A stretch of DNA of 64,000 nt, from contig JAHLJT010002990.1 in the NCBI GenBank assembly GCA_031308135.1, forward strand, positions 1 through 64,000, written 5' to 3'. The stretch's first letter is position 1; each line of letters opens with the position of its first letter. The position numbers and the translations under genes were made by a program. Origin of the DNA: Acheta domesticus. Taxonomy: Eukaryota; Arthropoda; Insecta; Orthoptera; Gryllidae. The notes beneath the pieces are model-generated. The model was given only the letters and a program-made list of their open reading frames with translations. It did not search any database and was not told where the DNA came from. Positions 9,873 through 21,055 of the stretch are shown here, in pieces.

Positions 9873-10748
9873 GGATGGGCGATTATTAAATAATAATTAC
9901 ACCGCGGAACTTCACGCAATTGCATATACTTCCTGGTTGCGCATATCGAAAGGAAACTTATGTAACTTTATTATCTTCTTTTAACGAATGTCTTATTTTA
10001 TGATTAGAAATAAATGGCATGCAGCAGCAACTTTCTACGCAAGAAAAATTTAGTATGTGTTCTTTAGATTGTATATAATGCAAAAAGTTTAGATTTTTTA
10101 TAAAAAGAAAATTGATTCCAATCATTTTTGAAAACAATAGATGGCTGAAGATGGCTATTAAATGTATAGCCCGAAAAGTCACGTTTACAACAATCGTAGA
10201 ACAATAAAAAAAAGTGGAATGTCTAAAATTTAAAAGGAACTATTTATTTCTAAGTATATAATTTTACCTAACACCGAAATAAAACACACAGAGTCCATTT
10301 TAGTTTCTAGGATTTTTTTCTTTAACAGCATATTTTATTGTATGCGGCATATTTAAGTGCATATATTGAAGGTTTTTTATGAAAAGTGGGTCGAAGTCAG
10401 ATATTTTATTGTTTTTCTCTTTCAAAAGAAAAGTGAATTAAGCCATGCCAATGCTACAATGCCAATTTAATACTTCCGATACTTCTGATAAGATTGTTTT
10501 CGCTAGCATCTATTTACTTCCTGGAACTTTGTTTGTGCGCATGAACAAAATGAGCCGACCTGAATATTTCGGCATCTTGGAACAATGCTATTGGTTCTTG
10601 AGTATTCTTTTGTTTATTATCATGTTTGAAAATATATTTTTAATATACACGTTTTCTACTGGTGTAAAATGAAGTTTGTTAAAAATAAGTAAATGTATAA
10701 CTGTTGTATAACTATAAATAAATGTTAACTGTTGCTAAGTTTTGAACT
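9873..10748. other. Intergenic region between IR copies
   Basis: AT-rich. An AATAAA at about 10203 could serve as a polyadenylation signal for IR copy 1. No coding sequence recognised. Confidence 0.35.
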
Positions 10749-10965
10749 GTAGTCCGGCATTCGCCTAGTGTTGCCTGGGAGAAAGCACGGAAATCTACCG
10801 ATCAGAGCAGCCGGCCGCTAGAATTCTCCTCCAGATAGCGGCTGCATTCGACCTAGTTGACAATGTCGAAAATCCTGTTGCCGTCGGGTCTCCAACATTG
10901 GACCTTCCCGTCACAGGCACTGCAGTGACATCAGTTGATGCCCCGAGCCATCTCTGTCGGTGGCA
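10749..10965 (-). repeat. tRNA-derived SINE, family B (minus strand)
   Basis: Read on the minus strand it runs from a pol III A-box-like GATGGCTCGGGGCATC through CACTGCAGTGCCTGTGAC to GGAGGAGAATTCTAGCGGCC and CAGGCAACACTAGGCGAATG. The same order of blocks occurs at 24950-25225 (plus strand) and partly at 13560-13730 and 30009-30062. Confidence 0.75.
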
Positions 10966-10974
10966 ATTAGAGAG

Positions 10975-11280
10975 ACATAAGTTATGGAAGTTAGGGAAGT
11001 GTAGGAGAAATTGGCTGGGGGAAGGGGAAGGCGGTTGGGAAAAGGAGGGGAGTGGCAGAATGTAAGAAGTGGGGAAGAGGATTGAATAATGGTGGCCAGT
11101 GGCAAAGCAGTGCGCGGTGAGAGTTCAGTAAACAATAGGAGAGTGATACGCTCCCACTGCCTATTAAATTATATAGCTATGGGAGAGCACTGGGAAATGG
11201 GAGACGGGATGTGGGAAAGAAATTACTGTGGGAGGGCGAACGACAGTGGGAGTGGACTAGGCAGTGGAAAAAATCATTAT
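10975..11280 (+). repeat. Purine-rich degenerate repeat
   Basis: GGGAGAG/AGTGGGA-type units like those directly upstream of both IR genes. It may be a remnant of the upstream region of a further IR copy, but no exon follows. Confidence 0.45.
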
Positions 11281-11590
11281 TTGGCAGAATACTGCCTGTA
11301 TTTTGTTATTATTGTAAGATTCGTAAAGCTAATTACAAAAAATTAACATTCCTCAGTTGAATAAAGAAAGGATTAAATATTGTTACATTACAGAGATATA
11401 CATAATTATTATCACGAAATATAAAGATAAAAACGATAAAAAATTAACAATTCTCGCAAGTAATGAGCAAATGATATGTTTGAATCATTTCGTTTGCTCA
11501 ACGATCGTAATCTTCCGATGAAATAAAAGAAGAATAAAATAGCCAACTCTGAGAGAACCCCACAATATCCACAAACACGCAGTCATTAAA

Positions 11591-11598
11591 TATAAATA
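11591..11598 (+). promoter_or_regulatory. Putative TATA box of IR copy 2
   Basis: TATAAATA in the same context as at 3352, about 570 bp upstream of the start codon. Downstream, TTGCAGCAA.GTCTTCGATC is also shared by the two copies, consistent with a conserved promoter and 5' leader. Use in vivo is inference. Confidence 0.4.
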
Positions 11599-11749
11599 TT
11601 TTAATTAAACTTTCGAAACGGATCTTTCGAAAGACGAGGGTTGCAGCAAGGTCTTCGATCGTGCATTCGCCTCGCTGAAGGCAACCCATTGGGAAACAAG
11701 CAGAAGCTATGGCACTTAGAGTGAGAGTGGGCAGAAAAGGACGTGTACC

Positions 11750-12155
11750 ACGGCACAGGGAGGGAGAGGGAGCGAGAGGGACGTAGGATTCGAAAGAGGT
11801 TCCGTGAGAGTGAACGGACGGTCGCGAGAAAGCGGTGGGCGTTTGTGAAGGGATGGGCAGTGGGAGAATAGAAGTCTGGGAGAAAGGCGTGGGCACTGAA
11901 ACATCCCAGGATAATGGGACGGTGATAACACATGGAAGAGGACTGGGAGGAGGTAGAGAGCCGGCCTGTGGGAGAGAGAATAGGAGTGGGAGAGAGATGG
12001 GAAGAGGGAGTGGGGTAGGGAGTAGAAGAGAAATTAAGGGGGGGGAGATTAATTAGGAGTTGGAGAGAGATGGGCAATGGGAGAGCAACTAGGTGTTGGA
12101 GAGAGATGTGAAGAGGGAGAGTGATTAGAAGTGGGAGAGAGATGTGCAGTGTGAG
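11750..12155 (+). repeat. Purine-rich degenerate tandem repeat upstream of IR copy 2
   Basis: GGGAGAGAGATGGG-type units repeated up to the start codon, as for IR copy 1 but with different unit number and order. Confidence 0.6.
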
Positions 12156-12159
12156 AGAT

Positions 12160-12286
12160 ATGGGCATTGGGAGAGCAGGGCTGTCCCTGTCCCTGTGCGT
12201 GGCGCTGGCCCTGTGGGGCGAAGGGCCGAGGGCGCAGGGCGTGTGCTGGGAGGGCGCGCCGCCCGCCGCCGGGCTGCGCTGGGCGC

Positions 12287-12319
<33 letters not shown>

Positions 12320-12552
12320 GGGCGGTGGGCGTGGTGGACCTGGGCGACGCCGCCCGCTGGCTGCCCGCCCTGCACGCCCGCGCCGCGGCGCCGCTGCTGC
12401 TGTGGCGCGCGCCTCTAGAGCCGACCAAGGGCTCTGCGCCGCAGTGGCTGGAGGGCGCTCGCGGCTACGTGCTCGCGGCCAACTACTCTCTTCGCCTCAT
12501 CGAGTTCCTCGCTATAGACACCTCGGAAGCCATTCCTGACACCGTATATGAG
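12160..12552 (+). CDS. IR copy 2, exon 1 (signal peptide and N-terminal region)
   Basis: ATG at 12160 gives MGIGRAGLSLSLCVALAL. 393 bp, phase 0, same length as copy 1, one substitution in the 362-bp GC-rich core. Donor GAG|GTAAGG at 12553. Confidence 0.75.
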
Positions 12553-12651
12553 GTAAGGTCTCCGTTCGTTCTTCACATTGAACATTTATTATTGATCAAT
12601 ATTTGAGCAGCACACATCTAAAACTCTTGTATTTCAAATAACGAATTTCAG

Positions 12652-13231
12652 TTTGTTACCACATACTCAAAACGTAATCTGCAGCTCAGTTCAGCTGCTC
12701 CTGTTATCATGGCGATCGGAAAGAAAACAATATACGAAAATGAGTGCGATCAGAACATTACTGGGGCACGTGGGAGGAGGCGAAAACGTTCAGAATACCA
12801 AATAACGCGAAATGAAACTACATCATCTCACACTGATCTTCAACTTGCGATTAATCGCCACATGATGGGACGTTTTCATCAACAAGAACATATCACAAAC
12901 AAATTGTACCGATGGAAAAAGGGCAGGAATCAGCTGAAGCTGAAATGCCATTAAGAAGCCGACGGGCGTCCCAGAAACGCGCTCTAGAGGAGACGGTGGA
13001 CGCCGAGTTCCTGCAAATGGAGCTCAGAGTGGCAGAGAGAGAGGAACCACAAGGGATCGAGGGAGGGAGCAGACAAACGAACAGCGACAGAGACCAGAGG
13101 GACCTTGACGACGACCTTGACGCCCTGATTGCGCTCAGGATGCGCCACCAGTGCTTTCGCGGGACGGTGCTCAGAGAAGATGGCGCCGGACTCACGTGGC
13201 GAGGCCTCGTGTTAGACTCTGCGAAGGACGC
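12652..13231 (+). CDS. IR copy 2, exon 2, frameshifted
   Basis: Acceptor ATTTCAG at 12651, donor GACGC|GTGAGT. Begins FVTTYSKRNLQLSSAAPV (compare NITGYSNRNLQLSSAVPA in copy 1). In the A/G-run region near 12915 one base is missing relative to copy 1; the first frame then stops at TAA and the second continues as GQESAEAEMPLRSRRASQ to FRGTVLREDGAGLTWRGL. It is 131 bp longer than copy 1, from extra hydrophilic sequence in the middle. Confidence 0.7.
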
Positions 13232-13238
13232 GTGAGTA

Positions 13239-13495
13239 TTGTACTGCGATTTTACTAACGTTGCTCTTCAAAGCCACTCGAATCCCATCTTCGCGATGGA
13301 ATATGTCACGGCATTTCGCGTCTTTCTCCGTCTTGCCGGTAGAAGTCGCATGATCGCAAACATTGCTTGATACGGTCGCGATCATGCGAAATCTAGCGGA
13401 ACGACCGAGAAAGATGCGAAATACCGTGACATATTCCATCGCGAAGATGGGATTTGAGTGGCCTTGAGGGGCAAAGTTAGAAAATTGCAGTATAG
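13239..13495. mobile_element. MITE family A, copy 2
   Basis: Starts GTACTGCGATTTTACTAACG and ends in the inverse (GCAGTATA). The central inverted arms contain GATGGAATATGTCACGGCAT as in the copy at 5023-5279. It begins only a few bases after the exon 2 donor of IR copy 2, the same intron as in IR copy 1. Confidence 0.75.
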
Positions 13496-13559
13496 CGCTA
13501 TAGTTCCCATCCTCTCTGCTGTCACGCTATTCAGTCCAGCTGAGCATAAACGGAGTTAG

Positions 13560-13730
13560 GTCCCGCGTCTGTGACTAGAACCTTAGGGCCTACCGGCTGA
13601 ATTCAAACTAGCTGTCTAGCTAGTGTCGAAAATCCTGCCACCGTCGGGATTCGAACCTTTCATTGGCACTGCAGTGACATAAGTTCATTCCCAGGGCCAC
13701 CCAAGCCGACAAGGCTTGAAATACATAAAC
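13560..13730 (-). repeat. tRNA-derived SINE, family B (minus strand, partial)
   Basis: Contains GTGTCGAAAATCCTGCCACC, CGTCGGGATTCGAACC and GGCACTGCAGTGACATAAGT, matching the internal part of the SINE at 10749-10965. The TTCGAA block is the pol III B box on the opposite strand. Confidence 0.65.
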
Positions 13731-13888
13731 CTGAGAGATTGGAATGTGGGGCACCTTTTGAACGAAAGCTATTACATAATTCCGAAACTGCTTGCGCCCT
13801 CTCAGGGGCAACTTTCTCAAAACATTTGACCTGTCAGTATCTGAAAAACAAACACTCTAATAATTCTAAAACTTCAAAAGTACCCACT

Positions 13889-14733
13889 TGTCAAAGAATA
13901 CAAAAAACTTTAATAATAATTTCACAAAACTTTAACAATTTCACAAAACTCTTGCAGTGTTGCGAAACACAAAATTAAAGGCTCACACTGACCAAGCGAT
14001 GCTACCTGACTAACACAGCAAACAAAAACCAAATGAATGTAACATTGAAAGGTTACGAGGCACACATGGCCGGGTTGTCGAACCACACCACTGTCACAGC
14101 ACCACCGCTCCTACAAATCACACCGCTGTCCAGTAGAGGGTCTCAATGCAGAAATCGTGAAAAATGCCCTTCACCGCCGTGGATGCTTCATGCTCCCGGT
14201 CCACCATAGCTCCATCCGCTTGGCCCACACTCCACCAGCTGTGTCGCCCGCTGGCCGCACATGCTCTGGGCGGTGCCCCGGGTTCGACCCCGGGCAGGGC
14301 TCAGAGGGGCGGGCAGCCGGCTAGCTGGCGGCGGGGGGGGGGGCGGACGTAGGCAGGGGGAGAGATACGGGCGCGACGGCGCGATGGTGTTGGTGGCGGC
14401 GGTGACGGTGGTGATGTAGTGACGTCACCGGTGTCGGCGGCGAGGGTAGCTGATGGCAACCTGGCAGGGCGGCGGAAGAGCTGTCACATGCATCAAGGCG
14501 CGGGGAAACAATGATTTAATTAATGTCTTCATTCCATCTCATTGATTGATTGATTGATGATGGTTTTTTTTTTTTTTTTTTTTTAAGTGGGAAGCGCGAA
14601 TTTTGGAATTGGCGCCCCCATGACACCCTGGTCTAGCATGGAACTCCCATAATTTAGCGGGAAGCACTGCAAAGAGTGCCCAGGTGGGCGGAAGTCGCAG
14701 GAACTTGTCCGCGCCGAGCAAAATGTGCTAACA
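13889..14733 (-). repeat. BEL/Pao 3' LTR (left copy)
   Basis: 845 bp. Plus-strand ends are TGTCAAAG and GTGCTAACA. Contains an 11-G run near 14334, a 21-T run near 14564, a perfect CRE-like palindrome TGACGTCA at 14420 and a perfect pol III B box GGTTCGACCCC at 14281 on the strand opposite to the element. Confidence 0.9.
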
Positions 14734-15228
14734 TTTATTGGGGCCGGGCGCATGGCGATGCTCGGGTTCGGCACTGTCCGTCTCCCACTCACTTCTTTCA
14801 GCAACAAGCACTGAGAAGTCCACCACAGTTCTGCATTATCTTGAGAGACTCCATTCCTACTATAAATGAGTGAGGAGGGCATACAACAAACGAAAGCATA
14901 GGCGTTTGCCTAGCGTACATATTGTAATCACCTCGAACCATTACTGAGTACCTCGTAACAATTACCTTAACCTAGAAGTAACAAAATCACATAGAATTTG
15001 TAGCAGTGCTTAATCAAAAAATTATACCAATTAGTACAACAAGGAATTAATAAAACGCATAAAATGTCAAAGAACACCAAAAAAAACCAAGTGGCAGGCC
15101 CACGCAGTATGACCTAAAAAATGATAGTGGTACGCCTGTTCACCAGGCGGCGAAGCGAAAGAAAAATCAGCTGAGCATCTCTGGTCGACAGAGGGGGAAA
15201 AGTAGAGATAAATATCATGGATTGGGGC

Positions 15229-16431
15229 TTACTCGTAGGAGGATCTAGCCAGTGCACATAACTTTTGTACTGGTCGCAATAACTTGCCCTGGCTAGTTCG
15301 TACTTCAACAGTACGCACGACTCCGGCTTGATCAGGGAACAATTTCTCCACTACACCTAATTTCCAGTGAGAGGGCGGAGATTCCTCAATTAAAAGTACT
15401 AGATCATTTACAGCTAGTGGTGGTGACTCCCTTTTCCACTTCACCCTTTGTTGCAAGGTGTGGAGGTAATTTCGCGACCAATATTTCCAAATTATTGCTA
15501 ATTTGTTATTTAAATGGCGGAACTGTTGTGCAGGAGTAATCTGCACAAGAGGCGAGTCAGTATCTATAGGAAAAGTATTAAGCGCGTGCCCGTAGACTAA
15601 GTGATTCGGGGTTAAAATCAAATTCACATCCGTATCTGTAGACGTGACTTCAAGCGGTCTTGAGTTTAAACAAGCTTCTATTTTGGCTAAGAGGGTGTAC
15701 AATGTAAGCAAGGGCACAACTTGTTGCCCTAAAGCTCGACGCAAATGGAATTTAAGACTTTTAACACAAGCCTCAGCTAACGAGTTTCGGTGAGGAGCGT
15801 AGGTGGGACAAAAGTGCCAGGAGGTACCCTGCACTGATAAAAAATTGGTGATAACCTCTAAATCCCGAGCGGAAAGAACAAAGCGATTAGCCTCGGCTAG
15901 GATACGACTAGCACTTTTGAATGTACTAGCGTTATCACTGTACATGTGCACAGGATAACCTCTTCTCGAACCGAAACGTTCAAAGGCCGCAATGAATTGA
16001 GAGGAGGATAGATTTTCGACGATTTCTAAATGCGAAGCTTTCGTGGAATGGCATATAAATACAGCAATCCAAGTCTTCTGAGACATTTTTGATCTCGTGA
16101 GAGACGGCCTTGTCAAAATTGGGCCACAATAATCTACGGATGTGTGAGCCCATGGCCGAGAAGGATTTACGCGGCTAGGGGGCAATGAACCCATAATTTG
16201 CTCTACGGGTGCGCCGCGCCAGCGCTTGCACGTCAGACAAGCATTAATTACTTTTTTTGCTACCCGTCGTAGGGAGGGAATCCAATACTGCTGGCGCACA
16301 CATCCCATCATCATTGCCAAGCCCGCATGTAGAAATGCGAGGTGTATCATTTCTAAGAACAGGACGGTAAATTTGTGGTTAGGCGGAAGTATAATAGGAT
16401 GCTTGTTTAACCTCTCCACCTGAGAATTCAT
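15229..16431 (-). CDS. BEL/Pao integrase
   Basis: 400 codons open. Zinc-binding H..H..C..C region (HLAFLHAG ... CLTCKRW), catalytic triad D-D-E in VDYCGP, MYSDNAST and NSLAEACVKS, then the C-terminal domain typical of Pao integrases (LNSRPLEV, LTPNHLVYG, WKRESPPLAVNDLVLL, GVVEKLFPDQAGVVRTV). Inserts the cDNA into the genome. A frame break just upstream separates it from the LLRVGGRLN motif, which in this family directly precedes the zinc-binding region. Confidence 0.9.
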   Translation of the reverse strand: MNSQVERLNKHPIILPPNHKFTVLFLEMIHLAFLHAGLAMMMGCVRQQYWIPSLRRVAKKVINACLTCKRWRGAPVEQIMGSLPPSRVNPSRPWAHTSVDYCGPILTRPSLTRSKMSQKTWIAVFICHSTKASHLEIVENLSSSQFIAAFERFGSRRGYPVHMYSDNASTFKSASRILAEANRFVLSARDLEVITNFLSVQGTSWHFCPTYAPHRNSLAEACVKSLKFHLRRALGQQVVPLLTLYTLLAKIEACLNSRPLEVTSTDTDVNLILTPNHLVYGHALNTFPIDTDSPLVQITPAQQFRHLNNKLAIIWKYWSRNYLHTLQQRVKWKRESPPLAVNDLVLLIEESPPSHWKLGVVEKLFPDQAGVVRTVEVRTSQGKLLRPVQKLCALARSSYE

Positions 16432-16591
16432 TTAAACGGCCACCCACCCGTAAAAGCCCATCAGGGCCTAGATAAGGATTCAAGCTAAGGAGCGATGACT
16501 TGGAGGTAATCCCTTTTCTTTTGAAAGTGCCTTATATTCAAGGGGTACATGTCTAGTTGAATGAGCCTTATAATAACCACTGTGGCTTCTC

Positions 16592-18627
16592 TCAATTCAA
16601 GCGGTGCCAACCAACCCTTCTCCGCATCTGAGCCGAAGCAGGGTCAATGCGAGCAACAATTGCAGCCCGTATATTGTTAATGAATCTTAAGCATAGCGCC
16701 AACACCCTTATCAATTTGTGATATTTTGAATATCTGCTAAGTAGCACTTGAACAAATGAATTTTGGTTTTCACCTACATCTGACGAGGGCATACTTGTTT
16801 GGTATGCAGTGAACATACAACAGAGAGCATCTACCTTACCATTATCCGCTACCTCAGCATCGACAAATGGCTTGGCCCACATTGACACTGGCTGCTTCAG
16901 CCACGGCGGTCCTACAAACCAGAGGGTACTGTGTTGCAGTGCCTGGGGGGAGACACCACGGGTTAGCAGATCAGCGGGATTCTGTCTCGAGCTTACATGG
17001 CGCCAACAAGATAGTGGATAGGATGCCACTATCTTTGAAACTCTATGCGCAGTGAAAGCATCCAATTTATGATTGCTTCTTCACCAACCAGTGCAAACAA
17101 TAGAACTATCTGAAAAAAGATACACTTGATTAATAGAACACACAATTCTCAATGCTCTTATTACTTTCTTGGTCAATTCTACCAATAACAATGCACTACA
17201 CAACTCCAAGCGAGGAATAGTCGACCCTGCCAGGGGAGCAAGTCTTGATTTAGAGCACAACAAGTGGCTATGCGCAATGGATGCAGAATCATGATTAACT
17301 AAGTATAATGCAGCTCCGTACGCCTTATGAGAGGCATCACAGAATCCTACTAGACAAGAGGGAAGGTGACCCTGGGGTGACACCTTGCGTGGGAGTATAA
17401 TTGATGGCAGTAAAACAATCTCATTAACCAAGGACTGCCACCAACAAGTAAGATCAGAATCAAGAGGAGTATCCCAATCCAACTGTAAAGACCACAATTT
17501 TTGCAGAAAAAGCTTCAACTTTACCAAGAAAGGATTCACAAAACCTAATGGGTCATAAATAGAGGCTATTAAGTGCAACACAACCCTTTTTGTTATACAC
17601 GGGAGGTTGAAAGTGTTTGGATCGGAGTGTTTGCTATATGTAATGCAAAGTGTGTCTTTATCAGTGTTCCAAGTCAAACCCAATATTCTGTGTGTATTGT
17701 CTGAGGCCAGAGGCGTGGAAGTGTATTGTGTGTGAGTGGTGTTGAGAGTGGCCAGAAACGATGAAGAATTGCTATTAACCTTTCTCAATTAAAATGAGCT
17801 CCCTTTAGCACTTTTACAATCCTTTGAAATAACGATGCTGCCTTCTCAGCACAGTCACTCCCAAACAGTAAGTCATCTACATAAAATCCCTGCTTGATGG
17901 CTGAAGCCACCTCAGGATCATTTTCATTTATTTCCTCAGCCAACTTGTTGAGACACCTTGTACTCAGAAATGCGGAGGGGGCCATACCATAAGTAACGGT
18001 TTGCAAAGTAAAAATTTTAATGGGGTCGTGAGGGTTCTCTCGCCACAAAATTCTCTGAAATTTAGTATCAGCATCATGCACCCGAACCATTCTATACATT
18101 TTCTCAATGTCTGCTGTGAAACAAACATTAAACAATCGAAATCTAAGCATGATGTCAATGAGCTCTGATTGCACGTTAGGGCCAGCGTAGAGTAGGTCGT
18201 TTAAACTTAACCCAGAAGAAGATTTGGCACTACAATTGAAGACTACACGCAGTGGTGTAGTAGGGGATTGTGGATTCAACACACAAAAATGAGGTATAAA
18301 ATAGAAAGGAGGTGCTATCTTACTGACACATTCAACTGCATGCCCCAATTCAATGTATTCTCTCATGAACTTGACATAATTGTGCCTTAATTCTTTATCT
18401 TTAGAAAATCTGTTTTCTAAAGCAAGCAAAAACTGCTTGGCCACAAAATGTGAATTCCCCAATAATTGTGGAGGACGTTTTAAAAGGCAAAGATACACAA
18501 AATTGCCCATTCTCCAACCTAAAGGTGTCCTCATTAAATTTCTTTTCACAAGGATGCTCCAAGTGTGAGAAGTTTTCATCACGAGAAGAGGAAATCCTCT
18601 CAGAATTCCAAATATTCTCATAATCAT
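16592..18627 (-). pseudogene. BEL/Pao reverse transcriptase and RNase H, broken
   Basis: Reverse transcriptase lies at 17785-18627 with GFYVDDLLFGSD as the catalytic motif, preceded by FNCSAKSSSGLSLNDLLYAG and the usual FMREYIELGHAVE. At 17788 one base appears to be missing (FN then LRKVNSNS), and the frame resumes for the thumb/connection and RNase H (17081-17788, ending LFSDSSIVCTGW). An in-frame TGA follows, then the same frame resumes as LDAFTAHRVSKIVAS and WRHVSSRQNPADLLTRG. Length and motif order are otherwise complete. Confidence 0.88.
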
Positions 18628-18787
18628 TGACTAAGGAAGGAGAGTGTGCAGTTAAGAAAAAGCACTGATCTGGGGGTGCCGCACTTGGCAACAGTGTGGG
18701 CAATCGATCCCCCGCAATGACATTACCAAACTTAGTATCAAGAATAAAAAGCTTTGAACAATGGCTGCTCTTCTTAGTGTTAAGCAC
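18401..18787 (-). CDS. BEL/Pao linker between protease and reverse transcriptase
   Basis: Contains LFILDTKFGNVIAGDRLPTL, the D-T-K-(L/F)-G-x-I-x-x-G motif that follows Pao protease, then an acidic segment and LENGQFCVSLPFK. The homologous continuation (RPPQLLGNSHFVA) is in another frame; the switch falls at the homopolymer string CTTTTAAAACG near 18478. Confidence 0.8.
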   Translation of the reverse strand: MLNTKKSSHCSKLFILDTKFGNVIAGDRLPTLLPSAAPPDQCFFLTAHSPSLVNDYENIWNSERISSSRDENFSHLEHPCEKKFNEDTFRLENGQFCVSLPFKTSSTIIGEFTFCGQAVFACFRKQIF

Positions 18788-18819
18788 CTGAAAAAATAAA
18801 GAAGAGCTTAATAAAATAT

Positions 18820-19362
18820 CTAATTTTTAGGAATAAAGAATTGGTCATCAGCCAATTTTAGGTCAGCAGGCAGCTTCAGGGCAGCTAAATTAATGTTCCT
18901 CCGGGGGGTGGCTTTGGAAATAGCAGGGACCACTAAACATTCTATTGCCCTTTTCCACCTACAACACCGCGAGGAGATTAACACATGAACTCTAGCATTT
19001 GAACCAGAAGTAAGAGCATTAACAGAATGAATCGTAGCATTATGCCTAATTCTTTTGAGACGGAGGGCCTGTACCAGTGATTCAGTTATCAAGGAAACTT
19101 CACTACCAGAATCAAGTAATGCCCTGGCTGGCAGGGTTTGGCCCAACTCATTTGTTGCATTAACAATGGCTGTGGGAAGGAGAGAACCAATATTAAATGT
19201 CTGGCTAAGAACCAAGTGTGATAACGTGGAAACCTTTGTATCGTGTGGTTGTTTTGCAGTAATCTGGGTGGCAGATGCTAGTCCAGCAGAGGTGTTGGGA
19301 GCACTAGAACAAGGAGGTGATGCCAAATTATGGACATTTTGTGTAGAAAATTTATGAAGCAT
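18820..19362 (-). CDS. BEL/Pao aspartic protease region
   Basis: Open 180 codons with ARALLDSGSEVSLITESLV, where D-S-G is the aspartic protease active site, plus a hydrophobic strand before it (ATNELGQTLPARALLDSG). Cleaves the element's polyprotein. The frame differs from the zinc-knuckle region upstream. Confidence 0.85.
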   Translation of the reverse strand: MLHKFSTQNVHNLASPPCSSAPNTSAGLASATQITAKQPHDTKVSTLSHLVLSQTFNIGSLLPTAIVNATNELGQTLPARALLDSGSEVSLITESLVQALRLKRIRHNATIHSVNALTSGSNARVHVLISSRCCRWKRAIECLVVPAISKATPRRNINLAALKLPADLKLADDQFFIPKN

Positions 19363-20541
19363 TGAGTGTGGTTCTTACCACAAGTTTTACAACTTCGTTG
19401 TGAGCAATGATGAGAAGGACCCTTCCTTCGAAGACAGTTGTAGCAGAGTGATGAGAAGAGACAAAATCCCATCTCTGCTGGACAGCCAGGGTACGAAAAC
19501 GAGGGCAGGCGAAAAGTGGGTGCTCTCCAGAACTGCAGGCAATGCAGGCTCGAGCTGATGACCCCTCTTCCAGCTGAAACACCTGTTTGGCAGGTGAAGA
19601 TTGTGTAGGGCGCTTAGACTTACTAACTGAAACAGAATTCACATCAGGATTAGCAAGAGGGGCAATGTCTAGGGCTCTTGCCCGGAGTGAAAGAAAATCT
19701 AAAACATTTTGCAATGGAACAATATCATTTTTTGCTTTAGCAAGGAAAAATGCTTCCCTTGTTTTGTTATCCAATTTACTGAGCACTAAAAATTGTACTA
19801 TTATTTCAGCCATAGGGACTGTAGTGGGAACTGCTGACATAGATAGCCAGTGAGAAGTTACTACATTGTGCAATTCTCTTAAGGAGGAGGCATCACCAAT
19901 TTTGAGGGAAGGAAAGGAGAAGAGAGCATGAATGTGCTCTTCTAAAATTTTCGATTTATCGTCATAACGATCTCTTAATAAAGCCCAGGCCTGTTGAAAG
20001 GATCTGTCTGATACTGTGAGCACAGAAATCAACTTCAGAGGTTCGGCCTCGAGACTACTCATTAAATGCACCAACTTCTGCGAGTCCGGTATCTGTACCT
20101 GATTAATGACTAATGAGTAAACAAATCACGAAAACGTTGCCAATTTCTATACCTTCCATCAAATTTTGGAATTTTAATGCTCGGTAGCGAGGCATGATGA
20201 CACGCCGAGGCAACAGTAAGAGGCTTTTCAAAGGGCTCGTATTTTTCATTCAATAGCTGTTTTACAGCCAAGTAAGCATTTTCACATTGCGAAAAATTTT
20301 GTTCATGAATCGTGCTAAAGAACTCTGTGGAGCTGATCGCATCCATTTTAAGAGCTTCAATATCCTTCCACACCTCGCATAACCTATCACGCAAGCACGC
20401 GAGACTGGCTACTGTTGCTGGTTGCAAAGCTTTCAAATTACTTTCAATTCGTGAAATTTCCCAAATAGCGAGACTCCACCTTTGTGATAATCTTAATTCA
20501 ACTGCACCTGGCTCCTTAGCCCGTACCTTTGACTGAGACAT
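19278..20541 (-). pseudogene. BEL/Pao gag (nucleocapsid), broken in three frames
   Basis: ATG at 20541 (MSQSKVRAKEPGAVELRLSQ). The first frame reaches YRNWQRFRDLFTH and stops at TAG near 20110; the homologous continuation QKLVHLMSSLEAEPLKLISV resumes in the next frame to 19352. Zinc-binding cysteines follow: CIACSSGEHPLFAC, then, in a third frame, CYNCLRRKGPSHHC and CKTCGKNHTQC. Packages the RNA genome. Confidence 0.85.
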
Positions 20542-21028
20542 GGTTAAATAAGCTTGCTTACTAATGAAAAGAACTGAAATAATTCACGATAGCATTTAAA
20601 GGGTATGAAGTTTCATACGCGAAAAACCATCTAAAAATTTAAGGACCGACATGTATTTGTTAATTGGAAGTCAACACCACTTTCATAAGCAAAATGAGCT
20701 ATGTAACTATCGTCAAAATACATTTAACCCTACAAACTTGAGAACCTAAGATCAGGAACGTGAAATATGAGGTTAGGAAAGCTGCATAAGATTTCCAGGA
20801 ATTGGAAAGGCGTAACCAAGAACATGCTTTTAATTTGCACCATACAAACCGCAAAGCAAAGCGCACATAACACAAGTAAATGTTACAACAGCACTGCTAA
20901 TGATTCTACTGTAATTTTGTTTTTTTATTCACAAAGGCACGCGTTCCGTGTGCGCATCACGATGACGCGGCATGGCGTGAACAAAACCCTCGCGTAGTCA
21001 GTGTTACCAACGAACGAACGAAGTATTC

Positions 21029-21050
21029 GTTCCCGGGTTTCAAGGCACCA
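21029..21050 (-). other. Primer-binding site of the BEL/Pao element
   Basis: On the minus strand, five bases (TTTTA) after the 5' LTR, the sequence TGGTGCCTTGAAACCCGGGA begins with TGG, the complement of a tRNA CCA end. It resembles the complement of insect tRNA-Phe (TGGTGCCGAAACCCGGGA) but with two extra bases after TGGTGCC. The tRNA identity is from memory and should be checked. Confidence 0.6.
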
Positions 21051-21055
21051 TAAAA

